NCBI GenBank assembly: GCA_019137255.1
Contig: WPDH01000069.1
Span: 57,167 to 121,166, forward strand
Origin: Corinectria fuckeliana
Taxonomy: Eukaryota; Ascomycota; Sordariomycetes; Hypocreales; Nectriaceae
Direction of reading: 5' to 3'
Length of the DNA stretch: 64,000 nucleotides
The notes beneath the pieces are model-generated. The model saw nothing but the letters and a program-made list of their open reading frames with translations. It did not search any database and was not told where the DNA came from. Of the stretch, positions 1-12,110 are shown in pieces (position 1 is the first letter of the stretch; each line of letters begins with the position of its first letter). The translations under genes were made by a program, and so were the position numbers.

Positions 1-52
1 GCTTATGCTTCTGCGAGGGGACTTGAAATCCCAATTGATTACAATCTGCCCT

Positions 53-459
53 CTACTCCAGCCATGCCGAGCTCTCTAAAACGTCGGCCCACGTTTGACC
101 CTCGGGCTTTGTAAATTTCTCCACCGAGTCAACCCAGTCCGCTCCGAAATTTCCATATAGATGGGGGAACCCTCCCTCCCATTTGACAGATTCGGCAAAG
201 TCGGCGAATCTCAGCTTAGCCACCCAGAGAGATGACACGTCGTTGAAGAACCGACCAGCTGTGCCAGGAACCTATGATTGTTTGTCACTGTTGTCATGCA
301 ACAGGGATGGTGATGGCCTCCTACCTGGGTCGCGACGCTCATGTGAATGAAGCCATCCTTTCGGTCAAGCTCTGACAGGGGATTCTCTTTGGGAAAAGGC
401 TCCGCTGGTGCCGATGGGAGAATCTTGTACACGAATTTTGGGGGGGCCTCGGCTGACAT
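53..459 (-). CDS. DUF952 domain protein
   Basis: Two exons on the minus strand, 459-325 and 271-53, joined across a 53-bp intron (donor GTAGGAG, acceptor CATAG). Splicing gives 117 residues and keeps the frame through ...SVATQ|VPGTAGRFF.... What is seen: an N-terminal YKILPSAP segment, the DGFIHMS motif, a VPGTAGRFF segment and a C-terminal WEGGFPHLYG block. These are the hallmarks of the DUF952 family, small globular proteins of unknown biochemical role, sometimes described as glutathione S-transferase-like. The length fits the family. Without splicing, the first exon runs into an unrelated frame and stops. TEN1 lies about 0.9 kb away on the opposite strand. Function cannot be stated beyond the family. 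Confidence 0.85.
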
Positions 460-1353
460 GGTGGATAAAGCAGTTTAATATCGGTAGCCAGGGAGGAATA
501 TGAGGAAACGAGAGTTGGTGACAACCCCTCCTCAATGTCGGAATTCACGCCTCGACGTGATCCGCCTGTTCGATCATTGGTTGTTGCCACATTACCATGC
601 TCCACTCTGTCCGTCACCTCTGAATCCGCACGAATACATCACAGTCCCGATTGTTAGAGAATCCCGAGCTCGTTACAGCGGTCATAGGTCGAAAGAAAGG
701 TTTCACATCCTACTTTTGAACAGAAACTCGCTAGTTAAATCGACAAGATTCGCGTCAGGTTGCGAGACACGGACAGTGACAAGACCTATGTCATGGCTGT
801 GTTTAAGGATTCGTCCTTGATACTGGATTTACTGGATTTTAGAAGTAGACACACGCTCAAGAGAACACAGAAAGCGGTTACAAAAGAGGCCATTGGTATC
901 GTCAATAAATGTCCTTGAATTCGAATGGACAGAGGCACAGGTTAGTTCTCGCGGCATCTTGGGTCCCACGTTGGGAGAGCATCTATTCAATAAACTGGAC
1001 AGTTGAGATACGATTTTGACTGCATAATTTTTGCTTTGCGACGCAGTCTTCAAGTTAGAGGTAAGTATCATACCAGATGACGAGCTACCTAGCATTTAGA
1101 TATATTATGCGTAATTTTGATGATAAAGGACGACCATTTAGGGTAAATAGAGCCCCACACTGTATGAATATTGGATGCGCGCTTAGGCGAGGCTCGCAAC
1201 GTGAACTTCAACTTCCCAACTACCTCACGTATATGTTCCTGCAAACGCATGAGGCCGCCAATCAAATCAGCGAAAACTACAGGAAAGCGGCTTCTCCACG
1301 GTGCGAAAGTTGAAGCTACCTTCATATACTCCCTAAAAGGCTCGTCGACAAGA
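460..1353. other. intergenic, no gene recognised
   Basis: Divergent spacer between the DUF952 gene (-) and TEN1 (+). It probably holds both promoters. Short open frames exist on both strands, but none shows a recognisable domain or a convincing splice structure. Confidence 0.5.
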
Positions 1354-1828
1354 ATGTCGCGAGGTCCCCTTCCCTCTCACCTTCAGCTTTTGTCAAACTT
1401 GCCGTCTCGCCCTGTTGGTGAAAAGGTCAGGTTTCTAGGGTGGTATGATAACCCGAGCACTCCTCCTAGTGGGCTTGACTATTCAATACTACATTGATTC
1501 CTGTCAGATACTGACTGGCTGCAGTGTCACTTCTTACTCAACCGCTTCCGGTTGCCTGTCTCTGGGCCACCTTTACCCGAAGGGCACTAATGTCACCATT
1601 CTCGTGGATGTCAACTTGATCCTGGAGTCGCTCACGTCTGAGAAGACACATGTTGGGGAACACGTGAACGTGATAGGATATATCACGTCGAAGCAAGCCT
1701 CCCATGGCCAAGATACACCACATCGAGAGACGCCGCAGGTCACGGTTCAAGCAGTCATGCTCTGGTCTACCGGCCCAATGAATCTTCACGCATATGAGAA
1801 ATCTTTTGATGTTGGCACACTCAGCTGA
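1354..1828 (+). CDS. ten1: CST complex subunit Ten1 (telomere capping, OB fold)
   Basis: Two exons, 1354-1442 and 1525-1828. The 82-bp intron has donor GTATGA and acceptor CTGCAG and splits a Cys codon (TG|T). The product has 130 residues. The start at 1354 gives MSRGPLPS, the usual fungal Ten1 opening. What is seen: VGEKVRFLG (first strand of the OB barrel), CVTSYST, LGHLYPKGTNV, VGEHVNVIGYI and a C-terminal VQAVMLWSTGP block, in the order and spacing of fungal Ten1. The family forms the Cdc13/CTC1-Stn1-Ten1 complex, which binds single-stranded telomeric DNA and recruits polymerase alpha for C-strand fill-in. The gene is easy to miss because each exon is short. Residues after about 95 are charged and probably flexible. 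The call rests on remembered family motifs. Confidence 0.85.
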
Positions 1829-2670
1829 TGAGGCTATGTGTGGGATACGTCAATTCTTGCGCTCTTCCGACACGATTCTTCGGATGCGAACCTGTCTCGA
1901 ATATTTTTGTCTCTAATCTACCCCAAAGCGCCCTCGGCGCGTTGCACTTGGCCATGAAGCGCTGACTTCCGAACGACGTTGAAAACCCACCACTAGCCCG
2001 TCCTGTTGGGTTTGCCGGCCAGCCTTAGTCTTCCGGCATCTTGCAGCGCACCAGCATTGCGCCTGGTTGACATGGCCCCAATCAGCAGCTCGGGTTGCAG
2101 ACTCTCACCGTTGAGTGGGCCGAAAGGGTGGAAAACACCTACCGTTTCTCGCAGGAACTGCAGCTGGTAGTCCAATTGAAAGGCGAAAATTCCAGAACCC
2201 GGACTAATCAACTCCACCACTACCTCTCCGTGCAGATGGGCAAACCCGCATGCATATAACAAGGCACGGAGAAGCCATTTGGGTAGTGTTCAGACTCACA
2301 TGGTTCGGATTGGGCTGAAACGATGCCAGATGGCATCGTGTCGCTGGACAGTATGTCCACCAATATGATGCCGTACTAGACCTCTGGTCAATTGGGTATC
2401 TTTGTCCGTCCTCTATACTCGCTGTCAAGCGCCCAACGCCAGCACCTTCTCCACAACAGGTGCACCGTCCTGGCACCCGTTTCCCTCACCGCAGTTCTCA
2501 AATCCCAGCGAGATGCCAACGTGTGGGTTGTTCGGAGCTGATCTGATGATTCCTCGCCCCCCCCTCGGGGTGGGAGTTGGACAACTGCAGAACGTTCGAC
2601 AGGTTTTGTTGTCCAGAAGAGCAAAGGATAATTTCCGAAGAGCTGTTGCGTCCACTGCGTCCACTGAGGC
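1829..2670. other. intergenic, weak coding traces only
   Basis: Convergent spacer between TEN1 (+) and the small gene at 2671-3164 (-). A minus-strand open stretch at about 1993-2262 reads like protein (HGEVVVELISPGSG), but it has no start or splice context and was not recognised. It is not called as a gene. Confidence 0.4.
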
Positions 2671-3164
2671 TCATTGATCATCGCGACGGCGACGATCATG
2701 GTGCTCCCGCCGGGGTTCTCGTCTTCTGGGTGGTTCGGCTCCTCTGGAGACAATAATGGGTTGATGCAAAGGTCGCTTGAGAGGTCTTTCAGGATTCTGC
2801 TCAAGCCTCGCTGCTGTTTGTCGATCCCACAGTTCCTTGGACTTTCGGCATATGTCATCGATTTGCTCCTAAGAGAATGAGGTCACCATCGTCAACCTAT
2901 CGAGGACAAGATATTCGACGAGGATGAGGTGCTCACATCTGTCAAACAAGAGCCTGGGGTGGTGATGAGGAACCCATCTTCTCCCTAAGCCGACGGGCAT
3001 GAGCAAGGCATAACCTTAGGACTGGCTTAAAGGCAAGCTACCTCGAGCGTGTATGGGCGGACGGTGGCATCGGGTCCCAGGTAGTACTGGAGCTCCTGGG
3101 TAATAACTTTTCTGTGTATGTCCAGGTGCGGAATCCAGTATTTGTTCATCGAGGAAGAGGACAT
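2671..3164 (-). CDS. small conserved fungal protein, three exons, function unknown
   Basis: Exons 3164-3042, 2984-2937 and 2868-2671 on the minus strand, all joined in phase 0. The introns are 57 and 68 bp (donors GTAGCT and GTGAGC, acceptors CTTAG). The product has 122 residues. Segments in order: NKYWIPHLDIH, QELQYYLGPDATVRPY, GEDGFLITTPG, CLTDEQIDDIC, KRPLHQPIIVSRG, then an Arg/Glu-rich tail. I recognise this segment order from many Pezizomycotina genomes as a short uncharacterised protein with exactly these three blocks; no function is known to me. The start could be the first Met (3164) or the Met five codons later, which opens MNKYWIP. The third exon is the longest open stretch, so single-exon gene finding would miss this gene. 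Confidence 0.75.
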
Positions 3165-5475
3165 GTTCGAGGGGGCTGTGACGTGAAATGTACTTGGCGA
3201 CGAGGTCACCGAAATTTGGCTGAGTTGGGAGGTTTCCTCGAGCAAACAGACCATGCTGGGGGAGGGTATTTATCTAAGCCCGCCCTGGGCAAGAATCCCG
3301 GCTCAACAATGTGGCCAAAACCACAGCCTAGGAGGTATGTCAGCCGTCCAATATGCCCCTGTGTGACACGGCTCACCGCTTCCGCAGACTGACATCTACT
3401 GCAGTTCTGCAGATGTGTCCCACCCGTTTCCATGTTTTCGGAAATATTGTGCCAGGAACCCCGGCGATACACCACGCTGGATGTGCCAGGCGTGAAAGTG
3501 AGGCGAGCGACGTCGGCCCTCGATTGGCGAGGGGCAATTCACCATCCGCCTCGCCTGCGTGAGCATACAACCAAATCAGCTGGGGCTCTGCCAATGATGT
3601 CCAGCAACCGCTGCGTCCCGAGAGTGCGCGTGTCCCAAAAGAATCGAGCCTGGCTCGTCTACTGCTTTGGCCTGGTGATGCTCGAGACCAGGTGTGGCCA
3701 ATTTGGGATCAAACAGACCGCAACGGGTGAGGGGCAGATGCAAGATTTCCAATACTGTCATGGTCTGGAAACCTCAAGGCGGGTGAACCAGCATTGACCT
3801 GAGCGGTTCGCACCGGTAGCTCAGCAACTTCGTCAATCATGAACATCTATTGGACTGGGCAAGCGCCGGGGTACATTTGTCGCCCCGACTTGGGGCGTGA
3901 CGCTCCGTTGCAACCCCAGTCGGCATGCGGGTTGTCGATCTGTGAGCGTGAATAGCAGGGATATCGGGTCATGTTTGTCGAGTAGGGACGGGAGCTTGGC
4001 TGCGGCTGAATGCACTGAGATCGTCCCTCTGACGATTGTCTGAATTGACTACATGACCTCATAAGGCTTATGCAAGCCATACCGTCCAGCAACAACTCTC
4101 AGTACATACAGTGGGGTGCAAAAAGTTTGAGCCCGTTTTCAAGTACTGAAAGTGGACACTAACCTAATCAAGTAATAGACACACACTGAAAATTCTCGGC
4201 ACGTGACTAGTGACTTAAAGAGGGTTCAAATCTTCTGCATCCCACTGTACCAACCTGACGCTAATCTCTCGATCGGCTTGATCGGCCAAGTTCCTGTTTT
4301 TATTTTTTTAAAGAGTCCTTCCAACTCGCGGAATACCTATAGCCATCTTGTCGATTAACATCCGATCGGAATGTGGTTCGTTGGCTGTTTAAGTAACACA
4401 AGCCAGTTGTCTTAAGCTGTGCATGATGCAGTGAAGCTGCCGTGGCACGATACACGGCGTTGGCGCTTCGACTAGGCTCCGAGGTGAGGAGGACCTGTAA
4501 GGCCATGTTCTCAATTATTTTCAACCGACGCTTCCGTGGACCAATCGGCCAGGCACTTGGATAACGTGGACAACTGCTGTGGCTTCAAGTAGGCTGCCTC
4601 GATGTGTATGGCTAAGTCTACAGCTAGGATGCGAAGCTGCAACTACGAGCATAATCTTCTATATTATCAGCTTACTCACCCTATAACAGCCGTATCACAA
4701 AGACGTCAGAACAAGCTTTGAAACACGCAAAGTCAAGGCCTCCCGACTTAAACAAGAGCACACAGGCATCTCAACTACCTAGGCACCTTGTGTAAAACAA
4801 AATAATATTCGACGAAATTACAGTGAGGGCTTGGAATTGCCGGCATGACTAGGTACTTAGCTGCGGGTAATGCTCGGATCCCGATTGGGTGATCGGTACG
4901 ACGCATGCACGTGAACTCCCGGTCCTCCCCTTACCAGCATGACTGCCAATCAAACCGGACCTGCACGAGACTCGGATCCAAGGTGTAGCGCGACCGCGTC
5001 AACCTGCGAAATTTGTTGACAGCAACCATCTGCGCCAGACAACAGGACGGACTTTACGCGCGCCGACCTGGACCTCGAACTTCTGGTACGTTGCGCCGGA
5101 CTCTTCGCCTGCAGTTCTGCCCGAGAACCGATCGAATACGACAGTCGACCGACTGCTTCAGACCTCAGCCGCGCCCCCAATAGGGCGACACTGTGTCGTC
5201 ATTTCTGGATACTACTCCGAGACTGAGCGCCTAGGCCAGGGGGAGCTGACGAAGAATATTACTTCGAGTATATAGTATCCCCGACGGGAGGATGCGCTGG
5301 GAGCTTTGATGGATGTGACGTCTCGGGATTGCAACCAGGTTCCTTGACAACCCAGTTTACTACAGCCGAAAGCTTCGCCAGAGCCATCTGAAGCTACCGA
5401 GCCCCGCGCAGTGCCAACGACGACGCTTCGACCGGGAGGGGATCAATCTAGGTCCCCGTAGCCCAATCCGCAATC
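3165..5475. other. intergenic, one MITE and one unassigned minus-strand ORF
   Basis: Apart from the inverted-repeat element at 4109-4247 I see no secure gene. A minus-strand open stretch from about 3761 begins with MTVLEILHLPLT, reminiscent of small antibiotic-biosynthesis-monooxygenase-like (ABM) proteins. The following segments lie in shifting frames (3761-3200), so it is either a multi-exon gene I could not resolve or a decayed copy. 4250-5475 shows nothing but the likely promoter of the kinesin gene. Confidence 0.4.
4109..4247. mobile_element. MITE-like element with about 26-bp TIRs and TA target duplication
   Basis: A 139-bp element. The left end reads CAGTGGGGTGCAAAAAG and the right end, reverse-complemented, reads CAGTGGGATGCAGAAGA. 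The two ends match at 21 of the first 26 positions. TA flanks both sides (4107-4108 and 4248-4249), as expected for a Tc1/mariner-superfamily insertion. There is no coding capacity, so it would be non-autonomous. All five mismatches in the TIRs are A/G transitions. Confidence 0.8.
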
Positions 5476-8400
5476 ATGGCGCCAGCAGGTGGAGGCAACA
5501 TCAAGGTGGTGGTGAGGGTGCGGCCCTTCAACGGGAGAGGTAGGCCAACACGGCGGTGATTCCGGCTGCTAGACGGCTTCGGCTGACACCGACTTAGAAA
5601 TCGACCGAGGAGCAAAGCAAATCGTTCGAATGAAGGGGAATCAGACCGTCCTGATAACACCCGACAACAAGGGCGTGAAAGATGCGAGCCCCAAGACGTT
5701 TGCATTCGATAGGTCCTACTGGTCCTTTAGCAAGGCCGACGACAATTATGCCAATCAATCCGACCTTTTTGACGACCTTGGACACCCTCTCTTGGACAAC
5801 GCATTTCAGGGCTACAACAACTGTATCTTCGCCTACGGTCAGACAGGATCCGGAAAGTCATATTCTATGATGGGTTACGGCAAGGAGGTCGGCATCATCC
5901 CTATGATTTGCCAAGATATGTTCACGAGAATCGATGCCATCCAACAGGACAAGACGACCAAGTGCACGGTGGAGGTCTCTTATCTGGAAATTTACAACGA
6001 ACGAGTGCGCGATCTTCTCAACCCGTCTACCAAGGGAAACTTGAAGGTCCGAGAGCATCCTTCAACGGGTCCATATGTCGAGGATCTCGCAAAACTTGTG
6101 GTGAGCGGGTTTCAGGAAATCGAACACTTGATGGACGAAGGAAACAAGGCCAGGACGGTCGCCGCAACCAACATGAACGAAACGTCGAGTCGAAGTCACG
6201 CTGTCTTTACTCTCATGTTGACGCAGAAGAAGTACGATGCTGAGACGAAGATGGCGATGGAGAAAGTTGCCAAAATCAGTCTGGTCGATTTGGCAGGTTC
6301 CGAAAGAGCTCAATCGACCGGCGCAACAGGTGCTCGATTAAAGGAAGGTGCCGAGATCAACCGTTCGCTGTCGACTCTCGGCCGTGTCATCGCCGCTCTG
6401 GCCGATTTGTCAACGGGCGGGAAGAAGAAGAAGGGCGGCAGCCAAGTCCCATACCGAGACAGTATCTTGACCTGGTTGCTCAAAGACTCTCTGGGTGGAA
6501 ACAGTATGACGGCTATGATTGCAGCCATTAGTCCCGCTGACATCAACTACGACGAAACCCTCAGTACGCTTCGATATGCCGACTCTGCCAAGCGCATCAA
6601 GAACCACGCCGTGGTCAACGAGGACGCCAATGCCCGGATGATCCGAGAACTCAAGGAAGAGTTGGCCGTCCTGAGAAGCAAGCTGGGAGGCGGTACACCA
6701 GGTGGAGTCGGTGGTGCTGCAGTGCCTCCCGAGGAGGTGTACGCAGAGGGCACACCTCTTGAGCAACAGATGGTCAGCATCACTAGCTCAGACGGTGTTG
6801 TGAAGAAGGTTTCAAAAGCAGAGATCGCCGAGCAACTGAGCCAGAGTGAGAAGCTTCTCACAGATCTGAACCAGACCTGGGAGGAGAAGCTTCTGAAGAC
6901 TGAAGAGATTCATAAGGAGCGTGAGGCCGCCTTGGAAGAGCTTGGCATTAGCATTGAAAAGGGCTTTGTTGGCTTGCACACTCCAAAGAAGATGCCCCAT
7001 CTGGTTAACTTGTCTGACGACCCGTTGCTTGCCGAGTGTCTCGTATATAACCTCAAGCCTGGAACGACCACTGTCGGCAATGTTGACACCAACGCGGATC
7101 ATCAAGCCAACATCCGACTGAATGGCACGAGGATATTGCACGATCATTGCACTTTTGAGAACGGCTCTGATGGTATTGTCATGGTCGTTCCCCAGGAGGG
7201 TGCATCGGTCATGGTCAACGGAAAGCGTATCACAGAGCCAAAGCAGTTGCATTCTGGTTACCGCGTTATCCTGGGCGACTTCCACATCTTCAGATTCAAT
7301 CACCCGATGGAGGCCAGAGCAGAACGAGCAGAGGTTGGCAGCTTGCTGCGGCACTCAGTTACCGCAAGCCAACTGCAGGCCCTTGACCGTTCATCGCCCT
7401 CGCCCAGCCCTCGGCCAGGTCACGAGAGATCCTTTAGTAGAGTATCGGAACTTGGCGACTCACGGCCGGAATCCCCAGCACTCTTTCAACGCGGCAAAGA
7501 CTCAGACTGGTCTTTGGCGAGACGAGAAGCGGCTGGGGCAATTCTTGGCTCGGATCAAAATTTTACAAGCTTGACAGACGAAGAGCTGAACGCTTTGTTT
7601 GAGGAGGTCCAGAGGGCCAGAGCCGAACGTGTAAATGGTCGAGAAGATGGAGATGACTCGGAGTCTGCAACCTCTTATCCGATCAGGGACAAGTATCTGT
7701 CAACTGGCACCCTTGATAATTTCTCGCTTGATACGGCACTTACTATGCCCTCAACACCCAAGCAAGGCGAGGCAGAGGACAGACTAAAGGAAGTCCGAGA
7801 AGAACTACAAAACCAGTTGGAGAGACAGAAGGAGGAATACCAAGATCAGCTCAAGAACGCGGAAGCAGCCAACGTCGAGATTGAGGAGATCAAAAAGGAG
7901 AAGGTCAAGATGGAGGCGGCCTTGCAGGAGCTGAAGGAAGACATGCAAAAACAGCTTGTTGTCCAACGGAAGCAATACGAGGAGAAGATTGAGAAGATGG
8001 ATCCTCTGAAAAGACCTAAGACGAACCCGAATCTATCCGACGAAGAGATCGAAGATGCTAAGCGGACCGTCAAGGTATGGCGGAGCCGGCACTTTGTGAA
8101 GATGGCAGAAACCGTCCTCCAGAACGCTGCTATTCTCAAGGAGGCGCAGATCATGAGTAACGAACTTGATGAGAGTGTCGTCTTCCAGTTCACCGTGGTA
8201 GATATTGGACACGTGCTGTGCTCATCCTACGACATGGTCCTGAATGGCTTGACAGGCGAGGGTGATGATATCGCGCTGGAAGAAGCCCAAAAACCGTGCA
8301 TCGGTATTCGGGTGGTTGACTACAAAAAAACGGTGGTTCACCTCTGGAGCTTGGAGAAGCTGCATGACCGAGTGCGACAGATGCGGCAGATGCATCAATA

Positions 8401-10684
8401 TCTCGACCAACCAGAATACGCACAACACCTGAGCCTCGACAATCCGTTTGTGGAAACGTGTATGCCCTCGTATACCTTGGTAGGCGAGGTTGACGTTCCG
8501 CTGCATGCAGTCTTTGAGAGCCGAGTCCAGGATTCCATCCTCGACGTTCTCTCCCCGTATACGTCGCACGTGGTTGGGATCATCAAGCTCTCGCTAGAGC
8601 CGTCGCATGCACGAGCACCAACGAACACCTTGAAATTCAACGTCGTTATGCATGAGCTAATCGGGTTTGCCGAGCGCGAAGGCACTGAGGTGCATGCTCA
8701 ACTCTTCATCCCTGGCGTTTCTGAGGAGGATGGAATTACCACGACCCAGATGATTAAAGATTTCGACGAGGGCCCCATACGATTTGAGAGTGTTCATAGT
8801 ATGAGCGTTCCTCTCTTCGCGCCCAAAGATGTCACGCTAAGAGTCGCAATTTTCGTCAAGGTGTCGACAATGCACCTAGACAAGCTCCTTAGCTGGGATG
8901 ATATGAGGGATGCGGTGCCGATGAAAGACGACCCAAAGGGCACTCGAATCAACGAGTCGCAGTTTTTCACGCAAGAAAAGCACGATCTGCTCTCCCGTGT
9001 CCAGATCATGGAACTCAATGAGAACGGCGAGTATGCCGCGGTGGAGGTAACCCAGACGAGCGAGCTGGATACCGGCACGTTCCAACTGCACCAGGGCCTA
9101 CAGAGAAGAATCGCCATCAGCATTTCTCATAGCTCGGGTGACGCGTTGCCTTGGGGGGACGTGTCTGCTGTCCGTGTCGGGAAGATTCGGCTGGTGGACT
9201 CGGCCGGAAAGACGCCCGACATGGCCTCGAATGACCTAGATCTAACTTTGAAGCTTTCTTCGAGCCCGGTCTTCCGCGAGAATGCCAACGGTACCCGGAA
9301 CATCACCATGTACGCCCAATGGGACTCCAGCATGCACAATTCGCTCCTACTCGACAGGGTGACTGCGGACAAGTATCGCGTTCAGATGACGATATCCTGG
9401 GAGATCAGCTCTGAGAAGCTGGCTGAGCCTATGAAATTCTCGCAGAAGGTCTGCGTCCAGATCATGTCGAGATCCTTTGTGCGTCAAACCTCGGTCTTTT
9501 CGTCCCTGTTCCAGAACATGAGATTTGTGCGGTCGTCGACGGGTATCTTTACGCTCACCATGCGACCTGCTCCGATCAAGAGAATTGGTGATCTGTGGAG
9601 GATGGACAGCCAACACGACTATGTCAAGGGAGAAGAAAATCTGACAAGCTGGACGCCTCGCGGGGTGTCATTGGTGAGCGACTTCATCATGGCTCGCAAG
9701 AAGAAAAGACGAACAGCAGAGGTTCCGGCAGCTCAGGCGGTTCTCTCCAAGCTTGGATTAGACGATGCCAGCGACAAAGCTGCCCAGGATGAACCCAAAA
9801 CGGAGCTTTCTCCCGAGCTGAAGCCCATCATCCCCGATGATGATGATCTTCTCAACGACACTCCTGATACATCCCAAGCTGCATTCGATGAAGAGGACCA
9901 GCTTGATGCGGAGGTAGAGGGGATGGATGATGTAGCCGGGGACGAGACTATCAAGGTGGAGGAGGTACAGGCCAAGTCCGAATACGACGAAAGGCAAACT
10001 GAGCTTTTGGAGAAGTGTCTCAAGCTCTGGAAGAAGTACCCGGATCCGCTGGCTAGCATCCTGAGCCCAGAAAACACCACGCCACCCACGAACGGCGTCA
10101 TCAGTGATGCGCCCGTGGCACCGACTCTGATCACAACTATCATCAGGGTGCCCAAGAACCCCAAGGTGTTGAAGGGCGGGTACTTGCTGGTGCCAAATAG
10201 CGACTCGACACGGTGGGTCAAGCGGTTCGTGGAGTTGAGGAGGCCGTACCTGCACATTCATTCTGCGTCGGACGGCGACGAGGTTGCGCTGGTGTGCTTG
10301 CGAAACTCGCGCGTAGATAGCCAACCGGGCGTGCTGGGACTCCTGCATGGTCCGGACGACTACGACGCTCCACAGGGCCAGAACGGCGGAGCTGACTTCA
10401 CGCCGGGCCATCGACGGACGTCATCTGGCCGGGTTATCTCTACCATCTGGACGGGAACGAGCGGCGGAGACTCGTCCGGGGGACCCGGGCTTCAGCGTCT
10501 GAGCGAACGAATGCAGTCAGCCGTGTTTGCCATTTATGGGACGGACAACACGTGGCTCTTTGCAGCGCGAAGCGAGCGGGACAAGATGGACTGGATCTTC
10601 CGGATCGACCAGACGTTCATGTCGAGCAACGACAGCGTGCCTGGCAGCGGCATCGCCAGCCCTTATCCTGGAAGTAACTACTGA
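5476..10684 (+). CDS. uncA: kinesin-3 motor, UNC-104/KIF1 type
   Basis: Exon 1 is 5476-5539 and exon 2 is 5598-10684. The 58-bp intron splits a Glu codon (G|AA). The product has 1716 residues. Domains in order: motor about 1-355 with the P-loop GQTGSGKSY, switch I NETSSRSHA, switch II DLAGSE, and a lysine-rich loop 12 (GKKKKGG), the K-loop typical of kinesin-3; neck coil; FHA domain about 490-590; a coiled coil about 720-800; the KIF1B/DUF3694-type middle; and a C-terminal PH domain about 1540-1690 (LKGGYLLVPNS ... MDWIFRIDQTF). The motor moves early endosomes and other vesicles to microtubule plus ends, and the PH domain binds phosphoinositides. Length and domain order match full-length fungal UncA/NKin2. 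Nothing is missing. An acidic tract (about 1430-1480) precedes the PH domain. Confidence 0.95.
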
Positions 10685-12059
10685 AGAGGGAGGAAGGGGA
10701 GGGAGGAGGACTGAGTGAACGCGGTCATGACTTGAAACGTTCTCTCATTTCAGCATATAACTTTTCTTTTGTTGTCACGTTTGGCGGTGAACTAGATGAG
10801 ATGAATTATACCCCCAAAGAATGAGGAGGGAAACGCTAGTGATGTAGGAGTACGGATACCGTTGAAGGGAGCCTGGATATATAGCCTGGGCAGACCCGGG
10901 AAGTCTGAATGCCGACGCGGGCGCAGGTCTCCAGGCGGCGAAGACTCGAATTTGGAGTCGAGTTGGATAAGACTGTTGTAATGTGAAGGAATGTTACTAG
11001 ATGAGGTACCAGCCCGGCTTGGACATTGAATAACGACGAGGCCCTTGTCAAAAAGGACAAGACTGGACGGAAGCTTGAAGTGACAATTCTGAAGCGAGGA
11101 GTCGAATTTGAAAGACGCATGTCACAACTTGTACGAAAGACCAAATCCCTGCCTTGAAGAGTCGCACACGCGAACGAAGTATGGAGTGTGGCATTGCTGT
11201 ACGACTCGATGCTAGGGATTACTTGAAGACGCCCACTGTGGCTGCGGGTCAAGCGTGCATGGTGCCGTCAAATGCGCACGATGCAGCCACAATGCAGAAA
11301 ACAAGGCAATAATTCAGTCTGGACTACAAGTTTGGTCGCAGGAGAGGGCTATGCGCACAGGATGAGGGCTAATAGGGAACACAGACGACAAGCATTGGGG
11401 CTAAGCCAATCGCGCGAGAGAGTCTGTTCGCTCTGTAGTCCAGCTGTGGCTTTTGCGCGTGTTGTTGCTTTTGACTGACAGAGCGCTCAAAACGTATTTA
11501 TTTTGTTTTATTTTAATTATTATTATACATATATACTTGTTCTGGCTGTCGATCCCAGTTCTCGGACGGGACGGGAGACGCGGTCAATTGGGGAAAAGCT
11601 TGAAACGCATTCTAACGGCGGAAGCCCCTTTGTTCTGATTGCAGTAACAAGTGAATAGGGGTTAACTTGACTAAATTATGGCAAGCAAAGGTGCCTCTTT
11701 AAGTTACTCCGCAGTACGGAGTACGTACGGCAGAGGATAGAATCAGGCCATAATATGCTCTGCGATGGCAGCAGTACTATGCGCAAAAGAGGATGGATGG
11801 GTCAAGCAACTGAAAGGCCCGCAAACGGCGATACGAACGCTTAGAGCCGACCGATGCATGCCCTGAGTATACCCGGACGCGCCCGGAGGAGGTGAACGGA
11901 GCTTGGAGAGGTCTAGGCACGCTTGGTGGATGGTTGTTAACAAGGGCATTTCAATTTACATAGAACAGCGCCTCTGACGTACAGCTCTCATGAGCCTCGT
12001 GGATCACTGAACGCGCCTGGTTTTGCTGCGCAAGGGTGTGAAGGTTGCGGGCCGACAGG

Positions 12060-12075
12060 GGGGGGGGGGGGGTNN

Positions 12076-12109
<34 letters not shown>
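12060..12109. repeat. poly-G tract with two undetermined bases
   Basis: An almost unbroken G run interrupted by one T and two N at 12074-12075. It could form G-quadruplex structure. It is also the only place with ambiguous bases, so the true length is unknown and the sequence around it should be treated as a possible assembly join. Confidence 0.9.

Positions 12110-12110
<1 letters not shown>

Noticed and set aside
4185..4247. A tRNA-like end (GGTTCAAATC followed by an acceptor-like GCATCCCA)
   Set aside because: The stems do not pair as T-arm and acceptor. The segment is the right terminal inverted repeat of the MITE.
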